From: Chiridota heheva
Lineage: Eukaryota > Echinodermata > Holothuroidea > Apodida > Chiridotidae
Length of the DNA: 64,000 nt
Direction: 5' to 3'
Assembly (NCBI GenBank): GCA_020152595.1
Contig: JAIGNY010001614.1
Location: 62,001 to 126,000 of the forward strand
The notes under the pieces were generated by a model that worked only from the letters and a program-made list of their open reading frames with translations, had not been told where the DNA came from and did no database searches. Below, piece by piece: positions 25,080 to 58,285 of this stretch; the stretch's first letter is position 1; every line of letters starts with the position of its first letter. A program made the position numbers and the translations under genes.

Positions 25080-25440
25080 TTAGGAGTAACTGCATTTCAA
25101 AGATTGCATGAGTTTGTTGAAAAGTGACCTAGCAGTGTAAGATATGAAGTCATAAAGGCAAATCGAAGATAATTTGTATGTATTTCTATAAACCCAATTT
25201 TTTTTTACTTAGAGTGTAAAGTTCATGGGCAGATGGGCAATTACATTCTTAAAAAGTATATGCTATACCCCATCTCAATAAATTAAACAAATTATACTTC
25301 CAGTAATTTAGGAAGAGGCAATTAATTTTCAAAGAAATACATAAAAGTTGTCTTGGATTTGCCTTTATGACATCACACTGTACACTGTGAGGTCACTTTT
25401 CAACTCACTTGCACAATCTTTGAAATGCAGTAACTGCTAA
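25080..25440. mobile_element. Foldback / MITE-like element
   Basis: About 110 bp at each end are inverted copies. The left arm contains taactgcatttcaaagatt, the right arm its complement aatctttgaaatgcagtaac. Inner segments with 'gtcataaaggcaaatc' and 'gatttgcctttatgac' also match. The 361-bp unit has no coding capacity. It directly follows the I-like LINE tail. Confidence 0.75.
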
Positions 25441-25890
25441 GCGGGAAAAGATATTTACATGGTTTTTACACTAAATTGTTTCTTCCATAGTCCTCTATCA
25501 TATATATGATATATATAATTCATAGGAATATTCCTTTAAAGACATTGAGTTGATTTTTAAAGACTGAGATGGAAGAAATTAGGAATTGTATAAAGATTTT
25601 CAGATGTCTTCCTATTCATACGCATTTGATAGTTTTTTTTGCAAAATCTCCTCAGTCACTGTATTTAGATTTGTTAAACCATGTTACTCTATCACACAAT
25701 CTCATTTGAATTTCATCAATCAATATATAATTTTTAGGATAGATCTTATTTCACTCGATGTATATGTATATATTTAAATTGGAATTGTTTGCCTGGAATA
25801 TAGTACTTAAAATGAAAGGAAAAATGATCATAAATGGATTGCCATATATTTTAAAGAACTTGAAATCATTCATTTCTTTAGCTTTTGCAG

Positions 25891-26014
25891 CAAGGAGAAA
25901 TGCAGAAGAAAATACAGATGGAGGTGCGACAGAAAATGAAACCCTGCCTATAAGTACACAACCATATAGCATCTCAGAGGGCTTGCCATCGTATGAGCAA
26001 GCTCTTCTAACAAG
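25891..26014 (+). CDS. Exon C of unrecognised membrane-protein gene, PY motif
   Basis: A 124-nt exon, entering in phase 1 after acceptor tttagcttttgcag and leaving in phase 2 at AACAAG|GTAAAT. It encodes RRNAEENTDGGATENET..., then SISEGLPSYEQALLTR. LPSY is an L-P-x-Y variant of the PY motif that binds WW domains of NEDD4-type ubiquitin ligases, and such motifs typically sit near the cytoplasmic C-terminus of small membrane proteins. With exons A and B this gives ~183 residues. The last exon is uncertain (see 26673). Confidence 0.6.
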
Positions 26015-26672
26015 GTAAATTCTCTTTTCAAATTATAGGGATGTTTCAGCTGATGTCATGAGGTCACATGACTGTTTACATCGCCATTTTGTTGGACAAA
26101 GAACACTGTCATCTGCCGTACACTTAATTAGACTTACATATGTTTGCACTAGGATTTGCAGCGAGCACTTTATATTAGGCATGTAGTCTTTGTCTGGGTA
26201 TAACGAACAATCAGTTGGCGCTCACTTAAAAGTTACTCTTCGTATACTCAGTGAATATATAGAACTTGGGAAAATATGAAGTACAATTGGAATCTATACT
26301 GCATTCAGTAAGATTCGCTGAACTGATAGGGCCTATGTACTTACAATGCGGAGTGTCCGACGAACACAACAAATACAGGTAATTTGTAAGGATCTTTTAA
26401 TCTAGCTTCAGCTAACTGTGCCTTATATCGATCCGAAGAAGTCTTGTCCAAATGTTTGACTACATTGGACAGCTATTTTTCATTCATTTTATCAATAAAT
26501 AGGTATCATAGGCTGGTAGGATAGCATGCATTCTTGTTTCTTGTTTGTGTGATGTGACTGAGGTGTGAAGCCTCATGAAACACAATGACAGTTTTCCCTT
26601 AAAAATGGCTTCCAGTTGAGTTAAGAGTCACGTGATGAAATCCCTCTATAGAAATGTTCATCTTGATTTTAG

Positions 26673-26709
26673 GGAATCAGACTTTACAAAAGGTGGGTGT
26701 ATGGGATGA
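26673..26709 (+). CDS. Possible terminal exon of the PY-motif gene
   Basis: After acceptor catcttgattttag, the phase-2 continuation reads R-ESDFTKGGCMG and stops at TGA (26707-26709). This would end the protein ten to twelve residues beyond exon C, which is typical for a C-terminal PY motif. The segment is too short to be certain; another downstream exon could be used. Confidence 0.25.
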
Positions 26710-26909
26710 TTTAATGTACAGCTGGCTTCAAATTCTATCATTATTAAAATATGTAATCATGTGAAGCATAATTAAATTGAAATTAATATTTGTTCTGTGT
26801 TGGTTCCATGGGTTTCTCCCAAATTTGTGAAAAGGAGACACAACTCAAATTTTGCTTTATGACAGACCAAACCCAAAAAGGGGAAAGTGCTGGGAAGCCA
26901 TTCTTAAGA

Positions 26910-27062
26910 ATATTCATAGATCTCTGAGAGGTGATCCTAAGAACCTTGAAGAGACCCTAAGACCTTTAAAGAGATCTCATTACCCTTCAAATTATCCTTA
27001 GACCCTAAAGGAGAATCTTAGGATTCGTAAAGGGGATCTTCAGACTTCAGGATCTGCCTCGT
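26910..27062. repeat. Degenerate GATC/CTTAAG-rich simple repeat
   Basis: Variants of 'agatccttaagacctttaaag' recur irregularly (tcctaagaacc, accctaagacc, tccttagaccc, tcttaggattc). It reads as a decayed short-period tandem repeat. Confidence 0.5.
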
Positions 27063-29165
27063 GTCAGTCTCATCATGTACTTGTCCATGAAGTACCTTGT
27101 TTTATTTCATTATCAGAATTTAGCTGTGGATTTGAAGAACTGTGCAGAATGAACAGCCATTTTACAGTGTACATATGCTTGTGTATGGCGACTGTGAAGG
27201 TCGGACATTTGTAATGGCCTTACATACCCCTTAGTCCAGCATGCAGTTTTTGATATCCTGTCCATATAAACCTGTATCTTCTGTAATGAGTTTGTTATAG
27301 TCTTTTCTTAGTTACCCTCTAGCCCTCTTTCCATTCTTAGGTTGCCACATAAGAACTTTAGAGGCAGTGTCATTTTCTCTCCTGACACAGTGTCTTGCCA
27401 TTTTGGTCTTCTTATCCTCAGCCTCAGATATTGGTGGTAGTTTCCCATACAATTCTTTATTAGTGGTGTGTGGTTGCCATGGCACATGACTTTTCTTAAG
27501 AGAGGGTATAGCAACTATCAAGAGCCTTTTTATGTCATTGTCAGGTTTCAGCATATATATGTTAGGATTAAAATCTCATTTACAATCTCTTATTTCTTTC
27601 CACTTATTTTCTTTTCACAGTTTGACATCTTGATGTTTATCAACTGATGCTTACAGTCACAACATTAGATTTTAATTGTTTGATCTTGGAGATAGGAGAT
27701 GGAAGTCTGTTGGTAAAATCTTGATCTCATACTGATGCATTGTCTGTTCTTGAATGATGCCAAAGTTGATCTAAGATTAATAGTAAGTTCCTGTGACAAA
27801 AACATGTAAATAATAACAAAAAATGCCAGCAGAATTTCAGTCAAATGTTCCAAAATTTCTGTGAGGGAAAAAAACCCTCCTCCATATCTTGAAGATTCAC
27901 AAGTTTGTTGAAGTTACTTTATATTTATGCACCCGATCTTATTATTTGCATTTCAAAGCAAATCTGTGAGAGCCACTTACTTGATTCAGCTTCATCCATT
28001 AGGTAATATTGATGAAGTGAATATAAGTATTAATAATACCAAATGGTAGAATTTTTATCAATAGGTAAGGGTTGGAAAGCTGTTGTGATTTTTCAATACA
28101 AATTGGGTGTATGATCAGTACTATAAAGTTCAATATTAGTAAATTGCTGAAATGAATATTTTCTTAAAATGGAGCATTTGTTACAGTTGGCGAGGCTGGA
28201 TGGGGGATGGTGGCATAGATTCTAACCTTGCTACCCCATCTGCTTTGATTGGATTTGCTCAGGCTTTTAAATTAAATTAGGATTTTTTTTTAGAGAAAGA
28301 AAGTTCTAAATGTGTCCTAAGATCTATGAAGCAAGGTATTAAATTAAGACTCAAAAGTTTCTAGCATTGAATGGTAAAATTTTACTGTTACTTTTCCTTT
28401 CCTGACCAGATTTTAACAGGAAATTACACCAAGGACATTTGCAAGAAAAATAAGAATAAATTAAAATGGCAGGATTCTTTTATGAAGTCTTGATTTTTTG
28501 ATGATCACAGAAATGACTTGGACTCCTGTAGGGCTGAAAATTACTCTTATGTGATATTTATACCCTACTTGTCTCCCATTGGATATGGCCCTGTTTACAA
28601 CCAATGCAAGGCAAGTACTATTTAATCTCTAAACACTAGGAAAAGTTGTAAAATCAAAACTGGATTTACCTTTGCAGGGGACAGTCATGGAAAAATGATC
28701 TTCTGACCAACCTTTAAATTGACCTTGGCCAACTGGCAGTTACAAAATATGTATTTTTTATTCATGTCTTTATATTCATTGCATTAAGATTTTTTTTGAT
28801 GCTGATTTCAGCATGTGAAGTTCTTTTCTGTATTATAACTAATTTGAAATAACCTTAATCAATGTGCAATGATCTGTATTAATATACTGAAATGGAATAT
28901 ATTCAATTTCATATTGAAATATCTGTTCACTTGAGATGAAATATATGTTTTGATTGTGAAAAATGATTTTCTACTGAAATAATGTGTAAGTTATATTCCT
29001 AGACGCAATTGAAGAAAACTTACATTTACTGGTGTCAAATTAAACGTATCAAGAAGAATGATTGAAAAAAATGTTGTCTTCTTGTTCTGTGTCAGTAAGT
29101 TGGGTTCATTGTTGTATTACTTTTAAACAACTAGAAGCATACAGAGAGTACAACAGCACTCAGCT
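27063..29165. other. Intergenic, nothing recognised
   Basis: AT-rich sequence between the putative 3' end of the PY-motif gene and the CR1/L2-like LINE. The open frames here (27308-27554, 27665-27853) lack recognisable motifs or splice context. Confidence 0.5.
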
Positions 29166-29169
29166 AGAT

Positions 29170-32100
29170 TCTCTATTATTATTATTATTGAAGTCATTTA
29201 TATAGCGCCTCATCTGTGGATCGAAGCGCTTTACAATAAAATTGATAATTTATAGACAAACTCTTAATATACAATAAAAAAAAATATAAACAAATTTTAA
29301 AACATTTGCAGGACAATGTAAAAGCATAACAGAATTGATACAAAATTAAATATAAAAAAAAAACTAAAAAAAACTAGATTAATAAAACAAGAAATTAAAT
29401 ATTATAGACAGCATAAAACTTAATCAGTAGAAAAAAGATGAGTCTGAAGGGCCCTCTTAAAAGTATAAACAATTTGAGCCTGACGGATTTCAATGGGTAG
29501 ATTATTCCACAAACGTGGTCCCAGGACAGAAAAGGCGCAGTCCCCACTGACATGATTAGTTCTTGGCACCACAAGGCGAGTGACATCCTTGTTGGCGGAT
29601 CTTAGACCAACGCGTCCAGGCCCATAAATATGCAGCAATTCTTGAGGGTATGAAGGCGCATTTTTTTTAATGCAGTTGTACACATGCAGTAAGATCTTGA
29701 AATCGATTCTCTGCTGGATGGGCAACCAATGAAGAACACGCAAGAGGGGGGAAGCACATGCAGTCTATCAACACAAAAAATTATGCGCGCTGCACGATTT
29801 TGAAGTCTTTGCAAGCATTGAAGGTTTTCACGTGATATGCCACCGAGCAGGGAGTTGCCATAATCCAGCTGAGAAAGGACGAGAGATTGCACTGCATGAG
29901 CACAAGTATTTTGATCAATGTACCGTCTGATTCTAGAAATATTACGCAAATGAAAATTAACAGTACGACATATTGAAGAGATCTGGGAATTCATATTCAT
30001 ACAAGGTTCAAACATGATACCTAAATTTTTAACGGATGATGAAGGAACAATCACAGACCCACTGATCCTCAAAACAATGGACTTGATGGAATGCATTTGT
30101 TTTTTTAATGAAATGATCAAAAATTCAGTTTTGGTGTCATTAAGTCTAAGTTTGTTATGAAGCATCCAGTCTTTAACTGCCGCAATGCAATTTTACATGC
30201 GAGCTTGGGCAGCTTCCCTATCACCTGGCTTATTAGGATCGAAGCTAACATATAGCTGAGTGTCATCAGCATATATATGGTAAGCATCATTGAAGAGTTT
30301 GATAAGGCGGGTAACAGGCTGCCAATAGGCATTGAAGATCGGAGGACCTGCAACAGATCCTTGGGGAACACCATATTTCAGAGGATGGGCAGTAGAATAA
30401 CTACCAGAGATACAAACTGAACTCTTGCGATCACTAAGATAAGATCTAAACCAGTTTAAAACACAACCTCCAATACCATACTCACACTGAAGCCTATTTA
30501 TAAGAATAGTGTGGTCAATGGTATCAAAGGCTGCAGACATATCTAGAAGTACAAGTAAAACAAGTCTACCCGAATCTAACTCATTTAATATATCATTCTT
30601 AACACGCAATAACGCAGTTTCAGTACTCTGTGCCGGTTTATAGGCAGATTGAAAAACTTCAGTAAGATGTTTTGAATGAAAATGTTCATTAAACCTAGAG
30701 ACTGCTGGATATTCAAGGATCTTGCCAAGGGTGGGAAGATTGGAGACGGGTCGATAATTTTTCAAAACGTTTGGATTGAGGGTGGACTTCCTAATAAGAG
30801 GAGAAATAATTGCGTTCCTAAGAATGGATGGAAAACAACCAGAACTAAATGAATTATTTGCAAGAGACATAATTATAGGAGCTACTATGTCAACACATTC
30901 CTTCAAGAGCTAAGTGGGCAGTGGGTCAAGAGAACTCGTCTTGTTTGGGATCTTGGAAATTATATGTCGAATCTCAGCTTCATCTACAGGATGGAAATTT
31001 GCAAAGATATCAGTACTGTGCATATACTGTAAATCATCAATCATCGTCAGAATCAAGCAAAAATACATCATCATTACATTGTTTACCGGTATCAAGAGAA
31101 GATATATTTACATTAACACATTCAACGTCAAGTTCAGACCTTATTTTTCCACTTTCTCAGTAAAAAAAGTGGCAAAATTATTACTGAGAGTTTAATTTGA
31201 GCGGCAGATTGGTAAAGCCTTTGTGGAACTATTGAGAAGTAAGTTAAGTGTACGGTACAATGTCTTTGCATCAGCATTTGCCAAAACACCTTTGAAATGC
31301 TCTGTTTTGGATTTAAGAATAAGTTCATTTACAACTACATTTTGCTCAAGATATCGCAACGATCAGTATCACTAAGGGTTTTTCTCCACTTACGCTCATA
31401 TTTGCGGCGTTCTCTTCGGGCCAAACGGACATCATCGTTGAACCATTTAGGACATTTAATCGTTCGTTGAAATCGTGTCTGCTCCGGACAATGTTTGTCA
31501 AGAACTCTGCGCACCCTTGTATTATACTCGGTAGCTTGAACATTCGGATCTTTCAACATATTGAGACCGCTAAGCTCTTGAATAAGGTCAGTCTTGAAAA
31601 AACCTAGATCGAGATCATAAAAATTTCTTATTGTGACAGCTTTCCTTTCTGGTGCAGGTTTCAGCTTATTTATGGAGCATTCAATTATGTGATGATCGGA
31701 ACCATATAAGTTGGGAGATACATTGCATTCTACCAACAAGTCATCATCAACTCGACAGATCACATGATCAAGAATATGACCGGACCTCTGAGTAGGCCTG
31801 TCAACAAACTGGTGGAGATTATGTTCAGAAAGCAGAGCTAAATATCGTAAAACTTCAGGTTTACTTGGATCATCAACGTGAATGTTTTAAATCACCTGTA
31901 ATCAAATGCTTTCCAGGCATGTTTTCTCAGTCACACAAAAAATGTTCAAATTCTTCATGGAATTTGGCTACAGTAAAGCCATTCCTATGGGAAGGTGGGG
32001 GGCGATATATAGCAACAAGATAAAATGTCTTGTCAATGTCAGCCACACATGCATGTTCAAAAGTTGTGTACTTATCAGCATTAACTGCAAAAGGTGAAAT

Positions 32101-32240
32101 GCTCAGTTTCAAATGAGATTTGTAAATTAAAGCAATGCCACCGTGTTTATCCCAAACTCTGGGAAAGTTCAAAAGGGAATATCCAGATGGTGTGCAAATT
32201 TCCAAATGGACCATTTTGCACTTTCTCAATTGTCAGTCCT
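29170..32240 (-). pseudogene. CR1/L2-like LINE, 5'-truncated and broken
   Basis: Reading the minus strand from ~32230: the endonuclease C-terminal part (DKHGGIALIYKSHL, YLVAIYRPPPSH); the linker with LVECNVSPNLYGSDHHI and FQRTIKCPKWFNDD (31.3-31.8 kb); then RT with KNYRPVSNLPTLGKILE, QSAYKPAQSTETALLRV, DMSAAFDTIDH (motif A), YGVPQGSVAGPPIFNAY and an intact YADDTQLYV catalytic box (~30270). The thumb region follows (KLRLNDTKTEFLII), then VLHWLPIQQRIDFKILLHVY and the C-terminal FKRALQTHLFS. A 3' end with tatatagcgcc...aagcgctttacaa and an (ATT)n run ends at ~29172. Several frameshifts make it inactive. Motifs fit the CR1/L2 group. Confidence 0.85.
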
Positions 32241-34050
32241 AATTATTTTCTTACAAATCCATTGTTTTTAATCTTGTCACAATAGTTTGACAGCTGTATC
32301 AACTCCAAAACCTTGATCTGACCCTTACATATCCCTTTTTTTACCTTCTGTATAAGCAATCAGTTGAACTTTTGATATGGTGGGTGGAGTATAGAAGAAG
32401 CAAGATCTAGTATTTTGTGAGAGTGAAATTAGAGAGAATGTGATAAGAAGTATTTACCTATAAGATGGCTTTGAATTTGATTTGTTTCCTTGCTTCTTGA
32501 TGACATTTTGGTTGAAAAAAGCAGCAAGTGATAAGCAGCAACACAACCCCAAAATGGACAAAGCTATACAGAACAATAAGAACAGCTTGCGTTATAGAAA
32601 TTACTTTTATGCTGCTCAACGCCACAAGAAGTTTCTATATGATGAAATCATCCCTTGAAAACAAAATATCCAGGGGTGTAGGACCAGTCACCTCTCAAAA
32701 GGAGAAAGGGCGGGGAGGGGGTAGAAATTATTAAAATTTCAGTTGTAAGCAAGGTTGCAAGGAAACATTGCACTGGTATATTGTGTTTCTACCAAACATT
32801 TCGGATATTTTCAATTTTGGGGAAATCTTCAATTTTCAGAACATTTCTTTCTTTTTGAGGTTGAGAAATTTCCTTCATTTTCAGGAAATATTTCTATAAT
32901 TTTTAAGACGTATTGCCAAAGTTTTCTTCAATTTTATGTTAATAATTTCTTAAAATTTGATGATGAAATCCTGCTCCATTTGGATGTAATGTTGTACAAC
33001 ACAAATTTCTTTAAAAACACCTTCTTTGTGAGGGAAAAGATTGGCACCATGTAGCCCCACCCCCTCTATTATGTGGACAAGAATTAAGGCCCTGCATGTC
33101 ATTTTCAGTAAAACACGAGCTGCCACATGTCAGATACCTAGTAAAACACAATACCAAAGTAGTGTGGTGTGTTTATGTATCAAAGGTAGAAAATGCCTGA
33201 ATGATGTAAATTTTATGCCCATATTTGGAAAAGTTCAAACTAAACATCACTGATGCAGCTTAACCTATGAAAGCCCCCACTGCCATATTGAAATTGTATT
33301 GGCACCGAGTAATCCTGAATCCTTTGTGATAAAGAATTTGTGGCTATTTTGATAATTCTACGCTATATTGTTGCTTGTTCAAGGGTGTGAATTTTGGGGG
33401 AAGTGTGTGCGGCATCTGGGATAAGAAAAGCAAACGATTACTGCCCATATTTTGAAAATTTTATAGTTTAAATAATTAAGCACATACTAATAAACAAAAG
33501 AAACATTGCATAATAAAAAGAAAGAAACGTGTGTACATTGTTTTCTCCTTTTAATTCTTGTAGAAATGGTTTGAAACAGCCTTTCAAGATTTAACATTAT
33601 TACTTTAGGTAAGTTACAACAAAAACTATTTGGCAAAAGCTGTGAAGAACTATTATGCAAATCATTTTAAAAGATAAGTAGATGTGTAGAGCAGTGGCAC
33701 ACAAAAAGGGTGGGTATATCCCATGGGCACCTAGCATTTGGGGGGCCCTGAGCAATGACACTGCGATATGTTTGTTATGGGCCTTGAATGCTAAATTCCC
33801 CATGTGCCCCCATACTTCTAGTTGCGCCACTTGCCAACTGTATTATAGGCGACCTTGGTAATTTGCTTTGTAAAACCTGTTTTTTAAATGTCTATCATAA
33901 TTCAGCAAATTATGACCAAAAGTTTTTGGGTTTTGCCATGCTACCAATGAAATTCTAGCTGAAAAAAAATTTGCTTTATTTTCAGGAATAAGATTTAGGA
34001 AAGATTCTTAAAATTACATGAAGATTTTGAGACCACAGATTTTGGGGGAT
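32241..34050. other. Intergenic, nothing recognised
   Basis: No convincing exon, RNA or repeat family. The open frames (32528-32734, 32755-33054, 33041-33253) have the T/A-rich composition of random sequence. Confidence 0.5.
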
Positions 34051-34054
34051 TTTT

Positions 34055-34335
34055 TTCCTTTTGTTCACCAATCAATCAGGTGCAGTTTTGAGGAAAAACT
34101 TGTAAGCAGCAATACGCGCATATTTCCTTAAGGTATACACATGTACATGTAAGATACGGGTGCTTGAAAACATTTCTTCATACGCTTGGTTGTGCATGAA
34201 TTGTGCAGACGGCCAAGATTCCCCCAGTATTTGATTTGTCAATAAGCTTTCCCGAGTATGTGATTGGTCCATTATAGACACTCGGCCATGTGACATTATT
34301 TAAGTTTTCCGGAAATTGCCAATTTCGGTATGAAA
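34055..34335. repeat. Dispersed repeat, copy 1
   Basis: The segment contains 'ccaatcaatcaggtgcagtt' and 'gaattgtgcagacggccaag', and then 'cattatagacactcggccat' with 'gtgacattatttaa'. The same order and spacing of words recurs at 35750-36490, where the middle is amplified. Confidence 0.8.
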
Positions 34336-35740
34336 AGGTGTGTGGATGGATTGGCAGCCTAATAAGCCTACAATCTCTAAAAGAAAATGGAAAGATTTTA
34401 TATACACCAGAAAGAAATTCCTTATATAACATTAAAAGCAGCTACAGTGTCTGAGAAGTTGTATGAGTTAATATATATGTAAAAGTCAAACAGCTCTAGT
34501 GTAATTCTTTAAATGTCTGAGACATTTGAAGTGGAAAAGTGCAAATTAATTAACTGTGATCCTCACAAATAATCTGTCCATTCTTCCACCATACTTGACA
34601 CTATTCTTAATGAAAATCCATGAGTAAATATGATTTTCTCTTAAAAAAAGTAACAAAGTTACTTTAAGTGATTAACTGGAATCCAACATATGTATTGCTT
34701 TAAACTTTGGGAAGCTTAAAATAAATTCACGTAACCCAGCTTTCACATCACATTTTCATTAGTAGTTTTTGTAAAAAGATTGTATTCATCTACAAGTAAA
34801 ATCACGTCTTAAAAAGATTTTTTACAATGTGAAATTAATGGCACAGTTATTAAGTTTTCTCAGCAAATATTTCATAAAGTACAAAACCAATATGCATTCC
34901 CGGTACTCTGAATATAAAGTTACTTCAAATCTTACAATTGAACCATTCTTTATTCTGAGTATACAGATAAATAAAACATTCTGAGTATGGAGGTGTGTTT
35001 ATTTTCTTAAAATGTACACACGGTGGCAAATACATATAAAATATACAAAGCAAACTAACAAGCATATACAAATCCAGGCTCTATTTTAAGATAGCCACCT
35101 ATCATTGACCTTCATTACCAAGTAGATGGCCGTTTTTGTAATCCATTTAACACATAAATAATTGATCACATTGTAAAATTGATGGAAATCACTGGTTACC
35201 GTAGCATAGCTAGACTTTTTTTTAAATTCGCTAACCATAATGGTATTTGAAAAATTACTTCTTTTTAAAAATAAATTTTGTGATCCTTTTTCCCAAGGAC
35301 AACTGAGCTACACTACTGGGTTACCCCAACTGATCATTTCAGCTGCTTTTAACCTTAAGCATAGCATAAAAATTAATGATTATTCATGAAAAAAAAGTGG
35401 ATGAAAAAATGAATTATTAGTACATCTGGTTATCGCACAGACTTTTGCTCTTTACATTTTAACTAAATGAAGCACTAGATAAAACTACAAACACAGCATG
35501 TGCACCTTCAACTTTCATTTACTGACTTTCTCAGAAACTATATTCCATAAACAATAAACACATTTAAGGTGTGTTAAACAAGTGAACAGTAAGCGACAGT
35601 ATTGATGCTCCCTTTATATACTTCTAGAGTTCAGACTTTGAACTTGGCTACTCCACAAAATAAATTGTTAATGGACCTTTTCAAACCTATTTTAGTGAAC
35701 ATGATGTGATTACTTCATTGCTTCAACTAAAGACCTGATG
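34336..35740. other. Intergenic, nothing recognised
   Basis: AT-rich sequence between the two copies of the dispersed repeat; no features supported. Confidence 0.5.
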
Positions 35741-35744
35741 GGAG

Positions 35745-36495
35745 AATTTTTCCTTTTTTACCTAACCAATCAGATGCAGTTGCTGTAGGATTATTTTAGC
35801 AACAATGCATGCGCATGTTACCTCATGCATTACACACAAAGGTATGTTTTGAAAGCATTTTAGCAACAATGCATGCACATGTTACCTCATGCATTACACA
35901 CAAAGGTATGTTTTGAAAGCATTTTAGCAACAATGCATGCGCATATTACCTTCATGCATTGCACACAGGAAGGTATGTTATGAAAGCCTTTTAGCAACAA
36001 TGCATGTGCATGTTACCTTCATGCATTGCACATAGAGGAAGGTATGTTTTGAAAGCATTTCAACAACAATGCATGTGCATATTACCTCCATGCATTGCAC
36101 ACAGAGGAAGGTATGTTTTAAAAGCATTTTAGCAACAATGCATGCGCATATTACCTTCATGCATTGCACACAGAGGAAGGTATGTTTTGAAAGCATTTTA
36201 GCAACGATGCATGCCCATTACCTTCATGCATTACACACAGCAAGGTATGTTTTGAAAGCATTTTAGCAACAATGCATGCGCATATTACCTTCATGTATTG
36301 CACACAGAGGAAGGTATGTTTTGAAAGCATTTTTGTGATATGCTTAGTCCCAGCCTTTCGCGAATTGTGCAGACGGCCAAGAATCCCCCAGCATTTGATT
36401 AGTCAATAAGTTTTCTCCAGTATACAATGGGTCCATTATAGAATATCGGCCATGTGACATGATTTAAATCAGTTCTCAGGAAATGCCAAGTCAGA
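35745..36495. repeat. Dispersed repeat, copy 2, with internally amplified segment
   Basis: The left flank ('aaccaatcagatgcagttgc') and right flank ('cgaattgtgcagacggccaa', 'gaatatcggccatgtgacat') match copy 1 at 34055-34335. Between them lies the tandem array at 35793-36335. Confidence 0.8.
35793..36335. repeat. 64-68-bp tandem array, about 8 units
   Basis: Units built on 'ttttagcaacaatgcatgcg' + 'catattaccttcatgcattg' + 'cacacagaggaaggtatgtt' repeat. The spacing is 64, 64, 67 and 68 bp in the first intervals (unit marks at 35797, 35861, 35925, 35992, ~36060). The longer units contain the extra 'gagg'. The minus-strand open frame is a by-product. Confidence 0.9.
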
Positions 36496-36499
36496 GTTA

Positions 36500-37757
36500 A
36501 AAAGGTTTATACTAGGAGTTCAGATATGAGCTCCCCTTCACAAAATAAACTGTAAATACAAACAACTTTTCCATAATAAAAATTAACTCTTGCTACTGTA
36601 AAGCTCTAAATACACTTTTGCATGGAAGCAGAAATTTTACAATCTTTATCAATTTCACAGGAATATTTCATAAGAGAATGAAATTAGCTGAAAATACTTT
36701 TAAATGACATGCTTAATGAAGTGCTTGTAAGAAAGAAACTTTAAAGGTATATGGACAGGTAAGGAGTTTTTCTCCCAGATGAAAGAACATTAAATTCTGA
36801 GCAGAAGAGTTTAAATGGTCACAAGAACAAATCAAAGGTTGTAAAAAAAAATTACCAAATGCAAATGTATGAACAAGAATACAGCTAAGATTCTCTATAT
36901 TTCTTTCCCAAATTTCAAAGATTCTTAAATTGTGTTCAACTATTAAATCTGGGTCACTGTTATGATATCCAATTTCCCTGTACACTGTAGCCATTTTCTC
37001 CCATAAAAGTATTTGTAGGAAGGACTAAAAAGCAATAAGTTAACATAAACAATTCTAGTTGTCCCATTCTTAGGTCACAAACTACTGCACAATTTATGTT
37101 GATTAGGTCACTAAGTTTTACAATGTTGTAAAATGGTTAATTTGTAATCGATTTTGCTGGGACTTTTTGCTATTTGCATGTTTTTTGTTTTTAAGCCACT
37201 TAAGCTCTACCTACTCACATACTGTACCTTTAAATTCAGTTGCTACCCCTCCCAGTAGTGTAGAAAAAGGTGAATAAACACCAATCATGATGAATTTACA
37301 TAAGCATATGGAGAGCTATTCTACTGATGAAATCAAATGTATATCTATCTGGAATAATTGAGCCTGTGACTTCAGAGAACTGTAAAATGGTCAATTCTGA
37401 ACCATCTTTGATGGGCGTTGTGCTATTTTCACGATTTACAATAGGTATAAGATAATGTTGCATCTGGGTGCGAATTGTTCTCGAAAGGAGCTCTCGGTCA
37501 AATAGTCTTTTTTGCTAAGTCAAAGGAATTTTGAAATTAAACATCCCATTTTAATACTCGTGCTACTGAGAAATTACTGAAGTATTCATACAAAATAATT
37601 ATGATTTACAAGATTTTCATTACCATCACTTCCACAAAGTGTGTTGAATATTCTTGGGACTCAAGAAACATACGCCATCACTCTTCCACTGCCAGCTTCT
37701 TTAACTACCTAACTATAAGAAGTGTACAGTTTCCAACAAACTATACAATGCTTGTTT
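36500..37757. other. Region downstream of CMAS, nothing recognised
   Basis: No gene supported. A ~80-bp segment at 37490-37570 (ggagctctcggtcaaatagt...) recurs at 50675-50760 inside CMAS intron 3, so a short dispersed repeat is present. The minus-strand open frame 36713-36994 is unrecognised and lacks context. Confidence 0.5.
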
Positions 37758-37763
37758 TTTATT
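37758..37763 (-). promoter_or_regulatory. CMAS: Candidate CMAS polyadenylation signal
   Basis: AATAAA on the minus strand (tttatt on plus), 77 bases downstream of the CMAS stop codon. It is the first canonical hexamer I found after the stop. Use is inferred. Confidence 0.5.
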
Positions 37764-37839
37764 ATCCCAAGCTAATAAGCCATGCCAATTTTGACTCCCT
37801 CAGCTGGTTAATTTTCCTCTTTTCCAATATTCTGGCACA

Positions 37840-58154
<20,315 letters not shown>

Positions 58155-58274
58155 TCAAGTGAATATATGCTGCATGAAAACATCAAACTTAGGATTCAAT
58201 AAAAGAGCAGATTATATAATTACTATATATTTATCATAAAAGCAATGGAAATGGCAGGGGGAGAGAAGAACAGT

Positions 58275-58285
58275 GCTCCTTCCGG
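58275..58285 (-). promoter_or_regulatory. CMAS: ETS-like site upstream of CMAS
   Basis: CCGGAAGG on the minus strand, about 125 bases upstream of the CMAS ATG. Such sites are common in TATA-less housekeeping promoters. No TATA box placed convincingly. A weak suggestion only. Confidence 0.25.

Noticed and set aside
35978-36266. Open frames with repeated KHTFLCVQCMKVI
   Set aside because: Translation of the 64-68-bp tandem array; no gene context.
36713-36994. 93-residue minus-strand open frame beginning MATVYREIGY
   Set aside because: Composition is not random-looking at the start, but there is no family match, splice signal or neighbouring exon; insufficient support.
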